Shown in pieces: positions 10,781 through 21,627 of a DNA stretch of 64,000 bases. The stretch lies in NCBI RefSeq assembly GCF_964340395.1, contig NC_135560.1:124001-188000 (forward strand). Direction: 5' to 3'. Numbering within the stretch: position 1 is the first letter of the stretch; the number at the start of each line of letters is the position of its first letter. The notes beneath the pieces were generated by a model that searched no databases, was not told the origin of the DNA, and was given only the letters and a program-made list of their open reading frames with translations. This DNA comes from Glandiceps talaboti (Eukaryota; Hemichordata; Enteropneusta; Spengelidae). The position numbers and the translations under genes were made by a program.

Positions 10781-10959
10781 TTTCTCCCCAGGCCCCCCCC
10801 CCCTGCCGTAAATTCTGTCCGGTCCCTTATAAAATAAGCTGGCTGGGGATTTTACCTTTGTTTAAATTTAAATGTCTCTTTTGAAAAAAATTGGAACCTG
10901 TCAGGTCAGGAAATGAACATATAATGCTTCATGAGTTTTTCAAACATTATTTTTTTCAG

Positions 10960-11098
10960 GAAAGCTGATAAACTTGTTACTCAGGCAGGGTGTGACCTCA
11001 ATGTTCTGAACCGAGTGCTGGTCAATTTAATGAACTGTGCATTTGGGAAACCCCCAACGGACAGAAATGCTCCACATGTATGGCATCTTGCTTACAAG
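10960..11098 (+). pseudogene. Candidate exon 3 of the decayed plus-strand gene
   Basis: TATTTTTTTCAG precedes 10960 and AAG|GTAAAT follows 11098. The open frame (KADKLVTQAGCDLNVLNRVL, then NLMNCAFGKPPTDRNAPHVW) has clear protein-like composition. It joins the 8437-8662 exon in phase across a 2.3-kb intron that is nearly all transposon. The family was not recognised with confidence. Later exons at about 15342-15697 carry stops, so the whole gene is probably dead, or the exons belong to a mobile element. Confidence 0.45.
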
Positions 11099-11336
11099 GT
11101 AAATAATTATATTTAAAGGACCACTGCAATTCTATTTTTCACTTTTCATCAGATCAATAAAAAATAGCCACTTAACACATTTCTATAGCGTTGAGGAGAA
11201 AAAAGTGACCACGAATAGTGAAAATCTCGAATGAAATTATGCTGCTTCCACATTCATGACACCCTCTGCTGAGCGAGTATTTATATTTGCATATGAAAGC
11301 ATTCCTGTTATGTCGTCATAGTAGGAACACATAACC

Positions 11337-11618
11337 TTGAACTTCACCTTCCTAACATGCATTGCTATTGCTATGGAGGTTCAGTCACAACAACAAGTTC
11401 TAGAAACTGTATCTTTCGAACGGGACAGCGAATGTTCGTCAGATTTTTCAAGTGAAGAGGATCACAGCCTAGCTTTCATCTTTGACAGTGTTATTGATCC
11501 CTATTCCTTTGAACTGGACGGTACAAGTGAAAGTTCGACGGGTGGTTCCGGCGATGATGATCTTAACAGGCCACCTACACAAGATCAAGACAGACTTTTA
11601 AACAAGAATTGGCATTAA
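11337..11618 (+). CDS. Short acidic ORF in the TTAA-flanked element
   Basis: The ORF has 93 codons; the more likely start is the second Met (AMEVQSQQQ). It is rich in Ser, Asp and Glu (ECSSDFSSEEDHS, ESSTGGSGDDDLN) and ends RLLNKNWH. An acidic leader ending in R-L-x-N-x-x-W resembles the N-terminus of multi-copy, transposon-associated proteins annotated in many invertebrates as P2X7-receptor-like, where a Cys-rich domain follows the Trp. Here a stop follows immediately, so only the leader remains. The similarity is from memory of the family pattern. Confidence 0.4.
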   Translation: MNFTFLTCIAIAMEVQSQQQVLETVSFERDSECSSDFSSEEDHSLAFIFDSVIDPYSFELDGTSESSTGGSGDDDLNRPPTQDQDRLLNKNWH

Positions 11619-11639
11619 AGTTGCCTTCTATAGTGTCCT

Positions 11640-12400
11640 GTCCTGTCTGGTACTAGTATATTGACATTCAGGTTTGGGACTTTTCTGAATTAAGTCTGGG
11701 TTAATAGTGTAATTTCTTGCGTTTTGCGTATTTATATTGAATAAATGTTAAATTTGCAAGTCAAATTATGGTCGATGCTAATGATTGTAGATGTGTTGTG
11801 TCTGTGTCGAACTTTGTCCTGCCGGCAAGGTGCGTTGCGATGCTTGAAACAACACAAGATTTTCAGGACTAAAATTTTAGTTTATATTCATTATCTGTGC
11901 CAAATTTGGTGTCTCTACCTTATGTGGTCTATATTTCGTACAGATTTCAATCTGACCTGTGTTGAATTTACTGTGGCTAACAAAATAGGTTCATAATGCT
12001 CGAAACAACACAAAACTTTGAAGACTAAAATTATAAGTTTATATCCATCTTTGTGTTTCTGCAGCCTCCAAAAACACAACATCGAACCATTGTCGACTAA
12101 CGCGATAACGGTACTGCCAAAGTGAACCGCTTGGCTAACAACACCAAGACCAGGTTGGCCTCAAGGATGACATAATATTACAAATGTAAACAACACTTTT
12201 GGCTTTGTTAACACATGAGTGCTCGGCATATTCCGGAAACACGAAAAAAGTCGAAGGAAGCAGGCTAGGAGGTACAGATTTTCCCCCTCCCATTTCTATA
12301 TGACCCATGTAGTAAATCAACATTTAATCATACATTCCTTTTATTAGGGGGCAGTATGAACATACTAGCGGAAAGAAAGAAATAGAATTGCAGTGGCCCT
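11640..12400. other. 3' part of the TTAA element, non-coding
   Basis: It contains two diverged copies of a GCTTGAAACAACACAA / AGACTAAAATT block (about 11843 and 12001), a weak direct repeat of ~160 bp. No ORF of note. Confidence 0.4.
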
Positions 12401-12404
12401 TTAA

Positions 12405-12660
12405 ACTCTTGGTATTTTGGAAAAGTGTGATGTCATTGAGAATAACTTGCAATTATCGGTCATCACTTTTGTTTCCAAATAAAAGGTTATTTATGTTTTA
12501 CACTTCACTATCACTTGTGTGACTAATAACTGGAAGTCACTTGCAAAACTGCCATGGTATTGACAACTGTGACTTGAGAAACTTGTATTACATCATGATC
12601 AATAAAATCAGATTTCCAGGTAATGGACTGACTTCAGAGATATAAGGCTCTGAGTTTTAT
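12405..12660. other. Intron-like spacer, nothing recognised
   Basis: AT-rich sequence without ORFs or clear repeats lies between the TTAA element and the next repeat. Confidence 0.4.
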
Positions 12661-12664
12661 GTGT

Positions 12665-12881
12665 GTTTCAATTTGTTAGCTCCGCTGTCAATGAAAGCTG
12701 AAAGCGTAGCTTTAGGTATAGGTTGGTATAGAGTATAGAGTATAAGTGAATCATAGGTGTCCGTCAACTTTTTTTATTTTCATCATCTTCTCCAAAAGTA
12801 AGTCAGAATACTTCGATATTTGGTGTGCATGTTCCCTGGGGGGAGGCTATTCAGATTTGTTCATGCCAAGTTGATCAATTT
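12665..12881 (-). repeat. Hairpin-terminated repeat, family 'CGGAGCTAAC', fragment
   Basis: It starts with GTTAGCTCCGCTGTCA followed by GAAAGCTGAAAGCGTAGCT. The reverse complement of this is a terminal hairpin (AGCTACGCT ... AGCGGAGCT) followed by AAC. The same sequence in the opposite orientation ends near 60500. The interior shares GATATTTGGTGTGCATGTTC with that copy. Confidence 0.7.
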
Positions 12882-13820
12882 CAGATAACATGTAACTTGT
12901 GATTAATTCTATATTGTTGTGCAATTTGGAGTGACGGTGAACCAGAATGAAGACAACTCGCGTAAGGAAGGCATGCCAAGGCATGCGGTTGAAGTTATGC
13001 AAGAGCAGTCTCACTGCGGACTGTGTGAATCGACCAAACTTTGTTTATATTGGCCGACAGTTTACATGTAAACGACATGAACGTGTCTTACCATTTCCAA
13101 AATGCAATTATTTGGCAAGTAAAAATAGTTAAAATAATTACAACTTTAATTTGGCTTCAGACTTTGCATTATGTTTTTCATATCTTTCCTCCTTTGACAT
13201 GTAAATCCGAAAAGGTTCTCTCTGGTTATGTCAGTGATCATACCGGGACTTCTTTGAGTATGAGCGAGAGGAGGCATGTTGAGGTATTTTGTTGAGAATT
13301 ATAAATATTGCGAAATGTCAAGTACAAGGTTTAAATACAATGGAATGATGAAAAAAAAATTGACCGAGTCTGCTGACAGTCGATGTTATGTCTACTACAA
13401 GTTGAATGTTCAAGTTGTTGACTTGGTAAATTTGTTAGAAATTGAAATTCGAATTGCCTCAACATTATTTTAGATCCCTAGTTTATTTCATTCATCATTA
13501 AAATTTTCCAGGGTTAAAGTTGTAAGACACTGGAATTATTTATAGCCAACCTCAAAAATCCTTTATTTCTTTTTCTTGTGTGCATTTCCCAGTCATTATT
13601 TTTCTGAGATTTTGTGTAATTTTTCATAACAGTAGATTTTTTTTATAAAATGGTGACTATGGTATAAAAGTACAATATCTTACCAACTTTCTGTGTAAAA
13701 TGTGTTTTATAGTGAGACATCATATGAAACCACTAACCACTTTATTACATCACTAAAACAAAACTGCATAGTGAAGGGCTGAACAACTGAACCACTTCTA
13801 TATGTTACCAAAATAAAAAA
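12882..13820 (+). repeat. Left arm of a large inverted repeat pair
   Basis: This 0.94-kb stretch from CAGATAACATGTAACTTG onward is present in reverse complement at about 20130-21627 with good similarity. It continues after an insertion at 15200-15245 (CAGCGGAGCTATTCTGACCG ...). The small ORFs inside (for example 12947-13132) occur in both copies with different reading frames open, so they are not conserved genes. The right copy has about 550 bp of extra sequence (20530-21130) that the left copy lacks. Confidence 0.8.
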
Positions 13821-15199
13821 TACCGCCAATGGCGTTGTAGCACAACTGTAGTTTTTAAAAATGTTTATCCATATGCTAGTCAATGCTAACAATAGGTGTT
13901 TATTTGCTGAATAACTATCCAGTTGCCTATCCAACCACGTTGCTATCTTTACGATAAATGCTATCATTTGGCTGTTGCTATGGGCGTGGTCATGTTGTTA
14001 GATATATTTGCATACATTTGTGTATGTTTTTGTTCACTTGTGTATGAATTCCTGATATTGTCTTTGCAATATACGTGATCATTTGGCTGTTGCTATGGAC
14101 GTGGTCTTGTTGCTAGGAAAATTTACATACATTTTTTGAATGTTTATTCAATTGTCTATTAAACCCTGTTGTTATCTTTGTGAAATACACCACCGTTTGG
14201 CTGTTGCTATGGGCGTGGTCATGGTTACTAGGGTATTTGCATACATTTTTTGAATGTTTATTCATCTGTCTTTCTATTCCTGTTGTTATCTTTGCAATAT
14301 ACATGATTATTTGGCTGTTGTTATGGGCGTGGTCTTGTTGCTATGCAAATTTACATACGTTTTTTGGATGTTTATTCAATTATCTATTAAACCCTGTTGT
14401 TATCTTTGTGAAATACACCACCGTTTGGCTGTTGCTATGGGCGTGGTCATGGTTGCTAGGGTATTTGCATACATTTTTTGAATGTTTACTCACTTGCTTA
14501 CCAGATGATGTTGTTATTTGACCAAAATATACTGCCATTTGGTTGTTGCTAAAGGGCGTGGTCATGGTCGCTAGGGCCAATTTTGTCAAAATGTTTTTAA
14601 GAAAATCTGCAGAATAACAGTTTCAGAAACATCTCGCCAAGTTTCAGACTAATTGACCAAGTACTTTTTGAGATATAAGTTTTTGACCAAAAATGAACAT
14701 TTTTACACCTAATTTGCATATCACTCATGGAATCATGGTATGCTTAATATTTCTTCGTCCATACATCCCTAGATACATTCCCATTAAATTGCAGCCCAAT
14801 CTGCTCAGTAGTTTTAGAATTATAGATTTTTAACCAAAAAGACACATTTTTAGCCCTAATTTGCATATCACTGATGGAATCATCCCGTCATGAACAAATC
14901 TTACTTTACACCCCCTTAAGAATGTTCCCACCAAATTTCGCACCAATCTGCCCAGTAGTTTCTGAGTTTAAGTTTTTTGACCAAAAATCACATTTTTTGA
15001 CCCAAATCACACACCTGTGATGCGATCATTTTGATTTGAACAATTTCCCAACTAGACACCCAAAGTAATGGACCCACCAAATATCGTGGCAATCGGTTCA
15101 GTGGTTTTTGACTTTAAGTTGTTTACACACACACACACACACAGACAGACAGACGCCGGGCGATCCCTATAGCACTACTGAACAAGTTCAGTTGTGCTA
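13821..15199 (+). mobile_element. Hairpin-terminated element, family 'TACCGCC', copy 1
   Basis: Boundaries come from comparison with the uninterrupted copy at about 20085-20130: the element starts at TACCGCCAATGGCG and ends with the hairpin TAGCACTACTGAAC AA GTTCAGTTGTGCTA. Inside are six ~112-bp tandem units (13940-14580; landmark TTTGGCTGTTGCTATGGGCG), a region of diverged ~125-bp units (TTTGCATATCACTGATGG...), and a CA/CAGA microsatellite before the hairpin. No coding capacity. The architecture resembles Helitron/Helentron-associated non-autonomous elements (tandem repeats, microsatellite, 3' hairpin, CTAA), which is inference. Confidence 0.75.
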
Positions 15200-15247
15200 A
15201 AAATAAAAAGAACAGCGGAGCTATTCTGACCGATAGGTCGCTTGTTA
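15200..15247 (+). repeat. Resumption of the large inverted repeat, terminal hairpin-like end
   Basis: CAGCGGAGCTATTCTGACCG and ATAGGTCGCTTGTT form an imperfect hairpin (AGCGgAgCTAT / ATAGgTcGCT). They match, in reverse complement, the start of the right copy at about 20048-20085. Confidence 0.7.
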
Positions 15248-15341
15248 TATTAGTTGACATATTTTATGTATTCAGTGGTTAAATATGTGGTGTGTGTGTT
15301 CACTGTATTTCTATATATTCTATACATTTTCTTTTTCAGGT

Positions 15342-15697
15342 TGTCTGAGAAATAGATGACCTGAAAGACATCATTGGGAAGTATCATCTATGGTAATAAC
15401 CTACCCCCTCCTATGGAACTCGAGGAGCTTCATTCAGAGACAGAAGTCATAGATTGTGTTTTCTCTAACAAAACAAACAGAATGTAATGAATTTTCTTAT
15501 TGTCAAGGTGAATTAGTTATTCCAGATGCTGATGACATTGGTGACATTATCCCTAACAGTATCTACAATTAAAGTGAATGAACAGATGTTTTCTTCTCCT
15601 GTCTTTGATGGTATGGGTAAACTAGAAATACAGAATATTTTGCAAAAAGTGTCAACTGATGGAAACATTTCAAATGATCCTGAAGTAAGTGAATTAC
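15342..15697 (+). pseudogene. Candidate downstream exons of the decayed plus-strand gene
   Basis: After TTCTTTTTCAG, the phase-0 frame reads VV, a TGA, then EIDDLKDIIGKYHLW and TAA. A nearby frame at about 15404-15487 reads MELEELHSETEVIDCVFSN. At 15509-15572 another frame reads ELVIPDADDIGDIIPNSIYN and stops. 15574-15687 encodes VNEQMFSSPVFDGMGKLEIQ and more, ending at a donor-like GAAG|TAAGTG. The pieces look coding but sit in different frames with stops, so I read them as degraded exons. No family recognised. Confidence 0.3.
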
Positions 15698-15699
15698 TG

Positions 15700-16535
15700 A
15701 TTAAAGATCGAGTGTACTGCATTCCCTCTAATAAATTACAATTATTATAATAACTACATGTAAGCTTGTAAAAGCACAAAAAGCCCTTATGTGCACAATA
15801 CTGTCACCATTCCGCTATGTGTCCTTTCAAACTGAAAATTAGCTCATAAATACAAATTATGTGACATTTAATGTGATCTCATTCGAAGTAGGCCCATGTT
15901 CCAAGTGGAGGGCTCATAAATACACTGTGTACATAACCACCTAAAAGTTTAGAGGGGGGGGGGGGGCATTAATATTCTTATAAACTTCAAGGAGGTCCCT
16001 TGAATACAGCTCAAAGAACACTGTTAATACATCTAAAGTAATAACTCATGGCTACTTATAAAACTAACTGCTATACTCTATGATATCACCATTATTTATA
16101 TTTTGTTTTTATTTATTATGCCTCATCACTGGGTATACACAAAAAATTGACAAGTACAATACAGAGTAAATTGAAACAGATCAATGAGGCTGACATTATT
16201 TTGTTAGGATAACCAGGTATCAGGTACCAGACGAGTATCCCACAACAGCAAAACTTGATTGAAATTAAAATTAAAATGTGAAATAAAACTAAAATAGATT
16301 ACAAATTTATTTAGAAAACATGCATAAATACTTGCTAAGATCATAATTATTATAAATTCTTACATTCGACAATGACGGAATGCTAAATCATTGTCTGTCT
16401 ATTTGATGTTGAAATGTAGCTGATTCCATAAACGCACAAACCGATTGAAATAGGAGTGAGTGACTGACTGTGTGGAAAAATTATGGTGTCAAAGTTAGAT
16501 GAGAATCAAGACCTGGTATTGGGATAGCCTAGTTG
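15700..16535. other. No gene seen
   Basis: AT-rich. A G-run lies at 15954-15966. No conserved repeat or ORF was recognised before the minisatellite. Confidence 0.4.
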
Positions 16536-16539
16536 AGAT

Positions 16540-17335
16540 GTATTGAAATGAATGAACATTTTCTAAGACTGTCCCCAGCCTTGAGATACTTATAATATGA
16601 TATTAGACTATTACATTAACATTTTCTGAGACCGTCCCCAGCCTGGAGCTACTTACAATACGATATTACACTAGTCTAGCACAATATCATTTTCCGAGAC
16701 TGTCGCCAGCCTGGAGCTACTTACACTACCATATTAGACTAACACAATAACATTTACCGAGACCGACCCCAGCCTGGACTTACTTAGAATATGATATTAG
16801 ACTATTATAAAACCATGTTCTGGGACCATCCCCAGCCTGGCGCTACATGTACTTACAATACCATATTACACCAGCACAATAACATTTCCCGAGACCGTCC
16901 CCAGCCTTGGGCTACTTACACTACCATATTACACTAGCACAATAACATTTCCCGAGACCGTCCCCAGCCTAGGGCTACTTACACTACCATATTACACTAG
17001 CACAATAACATCTACCGAGACCGTCCCCAAGCTGGAGCTACTTACACTATCATATTACACTAGTGACTAGCACAATAACATTTCCCGAGACAGTCCCCAG
17101 CCTTGGGCTACTTACACTACCATATTACACCAGCACAATAACATTTCCCGAGACAGTCCCCAGCCTTGGGCTACTTACACTACCATATTACACTAGCACA
17201 ATAACATTTCCCGAGACCGTCCCCAGCCTAGGGCTACTTACACTACCATATTACACTAGCACAATAACATCTATCGAGACCGTCCCCAAGCTGGAGCTAC
17301 TTACAATACCATATTACATTAGCACAATAACATAC
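16540..17335. repeat. Minisatellite, ~63-bp unit, about 12 copies
   Basis: Each unit has CCGAGACCGTCCCCAGCCT, then TACTTACACTACCATATTAC and ACTAGCACAATAACATTT. Spacing runs about 62-67 bp and is exactly 63 bp in the later copies, so one frame stays open over several units (17063-17464, a repeated TSTITFPETVPSLGLLTLPYY peptide). The upstream units carry indels that close this frame, and no start, stop or splice context argues for a gene. Confidence 0.95.
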
Positions 17336-17464
17336 ACTGCACCAACATCTATCTTCAATGATCAGACTGATCTTGTAGTGGTGTACTTCCCTTCGCACAT
17401 GGAGAATACCATCTACGTTTACCTGTCACTGCACATGCACAAACAATATGTGTATGCGGCCTGA

Positions 17465-17640
17465 GCTAGGAGGTGCCCAGCCTGGAGGAGTGTCCTGAGC
17501 CTAGAGGTATGCTGTTGGACCCTACTCATTGCATGGCCGACCACAACAATGTCACGTGACTTTGTTCTACTTGTGACGTACATTTGTAATTTCTGAAAAT
17601 AGCCAAAGTGTATCAGCCTGGCGTAGGCTGCATTCTATGG
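17465..17640. other. Spacer, nothing recognised
   Basis: Short non-repetitive stretch following the minisatellite. No ORF or signal. Confidence 0.3.
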
Positions 17641-18005
17641 TAGAATAATCGTCGATTATTAATTATCTAAAAGTAATATGCATAAAGTAAATGCACATTT
17701 CCTATTACAAAAACACCTATCATTCTAAGAGAATTTCAAATTGTAAAATTGCATTTTGTAGGCTCTTTAAGACTGCATACATTAAATTCAATAAAATTCA
17801 GTACATACATTACGTTAACCATAACAAATCACTTATTTATGTCTTAAAGTTTGTTGATGTACTTTACAGTGTTAATGAATAATTTGGATAATTAATAACT
17901 TTCGGTAATTACTGATAGGCCATATCTTTAGACTACATACTTCAATTTCAATGCAAATTACTACATACATTAAACATAACAGAGTGCATATGTCTATCGA
18001 AGTGT
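17641..18005 (+). repeat. AT-rich interspersed repeat fragment (TTTGCATAATTAAT family)
   Basis: It shows GTTGATGTACTTTACAGTG, TTAATGAATAATTTGGATAA and ACTGCATACATTAAATTCA motifs. These recur at 19850-20030, 24245-24700, 46780-47569 and 56348-56660. Confidence 0.75.
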
Positions 18006-19845
18006 TTGATTTTGCTTATGGTTCGAGTCCACGCAAAAACTAGAAAAAATTACAAAATTAACTTTTTGGGGAAATAACTTCCAACCATCTCAGCTATCAT
18101 CGTATGCAACCCAAATGAATGTAGCACTTCTCAATTTTGAGGTACGGGAAGGAATAAAAAACAAAAACGAATGCACATGGCTTTACAACCATTTGCACAC
18201 TTTATACTCGCCCTTGCGGTACAGTAGTAGTGATTATATTTCAGCGAGTGAAGTCAAAACCAACGATTTGGAAGTTATCTTTTCATGAACCACGTGCATA
18301 GCTATTTTGTAATAAAAAAAATAACTCACCATTCGTATCTCTCCTGTTATCTAGTACCGATCAACAGATCGTTTCCATGTCGTCCATGCCATATATCGTC
18401 TCGTGTTGTTCATTGACACTACTTCACTTAGGTGACACTAAATAAAATGTCACAGAAACGAACCATGTGGTACATTTTCATTCCCAATAATTGAATTCTG
18501 ATCGAAACGAAAATAATCTGTTTTACGGATACATGTCCTCAAAAATCTGCGATTTTCAATGGCGCTATACAGATTTTCCATCGGTACGTCAGTATCGAAT
18601 GCTAAGTAATTTTCCTGGTAGACACAACAATGGCAACAGAAATTGCAACAATAGTGGTGCGTCTTTTGACGTTGATTTCGACACAGATACATGTTATGTA
18701 TCGAAATAAAAACAATCGACTCTGAGTACGATGCTTCAAAACAAAACATAGTACAATGTACTACATGTACAATCGCAACCGGACTATGCATTGTTACTCC
18801 AATAAAATACCATCATACTAAAGATGTTTTATGAAGCTAACTCTTTATTAGTTAAAACACCACTTTCAAAGAATTTGGTATATTTTCTGTCGTTTCATGT
18901 TCACACAAGCGGGGAACTCCTCTAAATTGAACGGGAACCCAGGGAACATTTACTCTCTCACCGGAAACCACTACGTAAAACCTCAGACCATTAAAATGTA
19001 GCTTGACACTCTGCTTTCCATAAAAGGAAGTAGGCTCCGCCCTCAATTTGTTCACAAACATATGCAAATGAGGAAGTTAATTTTTAACCCGAATAGCCAA
19101 AATCGCATGTCGAAAAGTTGGTGTTGGCTACATTTGAACTGAAAGATTTCATATTTTTTGGCCAATAGAATGGACATAACATGGAAAAAAAACAAATTTT
19201 CGAAAATGATAAAGTGATAAAGGAATGTGACACAACTTTTCTGTAAGGAATGTGTAAAACGTTTTTTGTTTGATTCAACTCACAACACATGTTTTTGTTT
19301 TTTCTCAAGTTTACATTTGTAAAGAATTGCGTTTCTCTGTGGAAATTAGCAACATCAAAGAGTACCCAGCAATATCAAACAAAGAAGGTTCTTGTTCACC
19401 ACGTTGGTGGCTACAAAACTGTGTCTCAGATTTCTGATTGCGTCTTTTTCTCGAAAGTAAGACGGATTTAAATGAGACAAACATGGTTTATTTGGACACT
19501 ATTTTTTATTATTTATATATCTTCGTAACAAAAACAGATAGGAAAAATCTGAGACACAGTTTTGTAGCCAATGACGTGGTGATAAACACTGTGCATTGTT
19601 TTCTATTGTTGGTCGAAATTTGAAGGAGCTAATTTTTGTTGAACCAAAAATGCAAATTATCACATATGTAGAGGTCACGTGACCGAAAGTACATAAAACC
19701 AAATTTTACTAATTTCATTGTAAAGAGTGGATCAAGAGCTTTCAGAAAATGTATAGTTATGGATGTGTATAATCATTACTTTCTTAACTGCAAACCAATA
19801 TCAACAAGGGACATTGAACGTGGTCTATTTAGTGAGTAATTTTCA
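18006..19845. other. Unassigned region with an imperfect hairpin
   Basis: No gene is convincing. A plus-strand ORF at 18491-18709 and a minus-strand ORF at 18450-18791 overlap; neither matches a family I know. At 19386-19436 and 19540-19590 an inverted repeat (TGGCTACAAAACTGTGTCTC and its complement) encloses about 100 bp. This may be the terminal part of a short foldback element. Confidence 0.4.
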
Positions 19846-19849
19846 TAAT

Positions 19850-20035
19850 TAATTATTTTCGGTAATTAGGCTATATCTCAAGACTGCATACTTTACTTTC
19901 AATATAATTTACTTCATACATTAAACATAACAAAGCCTATACACCCTATATAAAGTTTGTTAATGTACCTCACAGTGTTAATGAATAATTTGCATAATTA
20001 ATGATTTTCGGTAATTAGGATATATCTTAAGGGGG
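19850..20035 (+). repeat. AT-rich interspersed repeat fragment
   Basis: Two diverged units of the TTTGCATAATTAATGATTTTCG family end next to the right arm of the large inverted repeat. Confidence 0.7.
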
Positions 20036-20044
20036 AGGTGTTAA

Positions 20045-21627
20045 ATTCAACAAGCGACCTATCGGTCAGAATAGCTCCGCTGTTTTTTTTTCATTTTATT
20101 TTTTATTTTGGTGACACGTAGAAGTGGTTCAGTTCTTCAGCTCTTCACTATGCAGTTTTGTTTTAACGATGCAATAAAGTGGTTAGTGGTTCATATGATG
20201 TCTCATGTAAAACACATTTTACACAGAAGTTGGTAATGTATTGTACTTTTATACCATAGTCACCATTTTATAACAAAAATCTACTGTTATGAAAAATTGC
20301 ACAAAATCTCAGAAAAAAAATGACTGGGAAATGCACACAAGAAAAAGAAAAAAAAGAGAAGATTTTGAGGTTGGCTATAAATAATTCCAGTGTCTTACAG
20401 CTTTAACCCTGGGAAATTTTAATGATGAATGAAATAAACTAGGGATCTAAAATAATGTTGAGGCAATTTGAATTTCAATTTTCTAACAAATTTACCAAGT
20501 CAACAACATTCAACTTGTACAAGTTGTAGTAGATATATATAGGGAAGAAATGTATTAATCGCCATCTTAGTTTCCGGACGGCGACAATCCCCGCCAAGTA
20601 CCCGAAAGATAGTCATTCTGGCAGCCATACGTTACAGTGGTAACACTCGTTCATGTTCTATTACCTTTCATAAAGAAAACACAACGAAATGGTTGAAGTG
20701 ATCTTTTTTTTTTAATTTCTTTTCATCACAACAACAAAATCTGCGTGATCAAAAGTGTTGTAAACTAAACCAGAAAGAATTATTGGACTGGCTAAACTTC
20801 CTGATGAACTGGAGTAAGGTCCAAGTCCAAGTAAGCCTCGATAGTACGTGAGAAAATCGTCTCAACCTAGCGATACAACTTTCAAAATATAACTTGACAT
20901 TCATTTGTTAGATTTATACAATTCAAGACGCGTTTTCACTCGAAAACAACAATTCTGTGAATAATGACACTCTGAACGCAGCGATTTCTCGGACGATGTT
21001 ACCACTGTAACGGATGGCTGACAACGACTTGCTTCCGGGTTAGTACCTCGTGCATCCGGGTACCTGGGGTTGTCGCCGTACGGAAACTAAGAAAGATGGA
21101 ATTTACAGTGTTTCTTGTGACCGGCGCGGCGCCTGTCAGCAGACTCGGCCATTTTTTTTTCATCATTCCATTGTATTTAAACCTTGTACTTGACATTTCG
21201 CAATATTTATAATTCTCAACAAAATACCTCAACATGCCTCACTTCGCTCGTACTCAAAGCAGCCCCTCGCGGTATGATCACTGATGACATGACGAGAGAA
21301 CCTTTTCGGATTTACATGTAAAACGGGGAAAGATACGCAAAACATAATGCAAAGTCTGAAGCCAAATTAAAGTTGTGATTATTTTAATTATTTTTACTTG
21401 CCAAATATTTGCATTTTGGAAATGGCAAGACACGTTCATGTCGTTTAACTTTGCATGTGAACTGTCGGCCAATAAACAAAATTTGGTTGATTCACAGTCC
21501 GCAGTTAGACTGCTCTTGCATAACTTCAACCGCATGCCTTCCTTACACAAGTTGTCTTAATTCTGGTTCACTGTCACTCCAAATTGCACGACAATATAGA
21601 ATTAATCACAAGTTACATGTTATCTGA
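20045..21627 (-). repeat. Right arm of the large inverted repeat, without the TACCGCC insertion
   Basis: It begins with ACAAGCGACCTATCGGTCAG and ends near ACATGTTATCTG, the reverse complement of 12882-13820 plus 15200-15247. The sequence between GTTTTTTTTTCATTTTATT and TTGGTGACACGTAGAAG is the empty site for the element inserted at 13821. A block at about 20530-21130 is unique to this copy; it has higher GC and CpG content (CCGGCGCGGCGCC near 21120). Confidence 0.8.

Larger units (their letters stand above)
8783..10826. mobile_element. TTA-flanked TIR element, Harbinger-like ends
   Basis: The left end GGGACCGGACAGAATTTACG and its exact complement at the right end are flanked by TTA on both sides (8780-8782 and 10827-10829). 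G-runs follow the TIR on the left (8806-8815, 8841-8853, 8880-8887) and complementary C-runs precede it on the right. A 3-bp TTA duplication and GGG-starting TIRs fit PIF/Harbinger-group transposons (established for that group; assignment here is inference). No DDE transposase is present. The interior holds microsatellites and a SAP-like ORF. The element sits in the intron between the 8437 and 10960 exons. Confidence 0.75.
11117..12400. mobile_element. TTAA-flanked TIR element, Kolobok/piggyBac-type target
   Basis: The TIRs are AGGACCACTGCAATTCTATT (left) and the near-perfect complement ending GGCCCT at 12400, flanked by TTAA (11113-11116 and 12401-12404). TTAA duplications are typical of the Kolobok and piggyBac superfamilies; which applies here is unresolved. 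The element is 1284 bp, too short for a transposase, and carries one short acidic ORF. It lies just 3' of the donor of the 10960 exon. Confidence 0.8.

Noticed and set aside
14180-14521. Hydrophobic Trp-rich ORF of 113 codons
   Set aside because: It translates the ~112-bp tandem units of the TACCGCC family; the pattern is repeat-derived and appears in other copies in other frames.
18018-18040. GGTTCGAGTCC, a tRNA B-box-like motif
   Set aside because: No A box, anticodon arm or acceptor stem can be paired around it in the preceding 70 bases.
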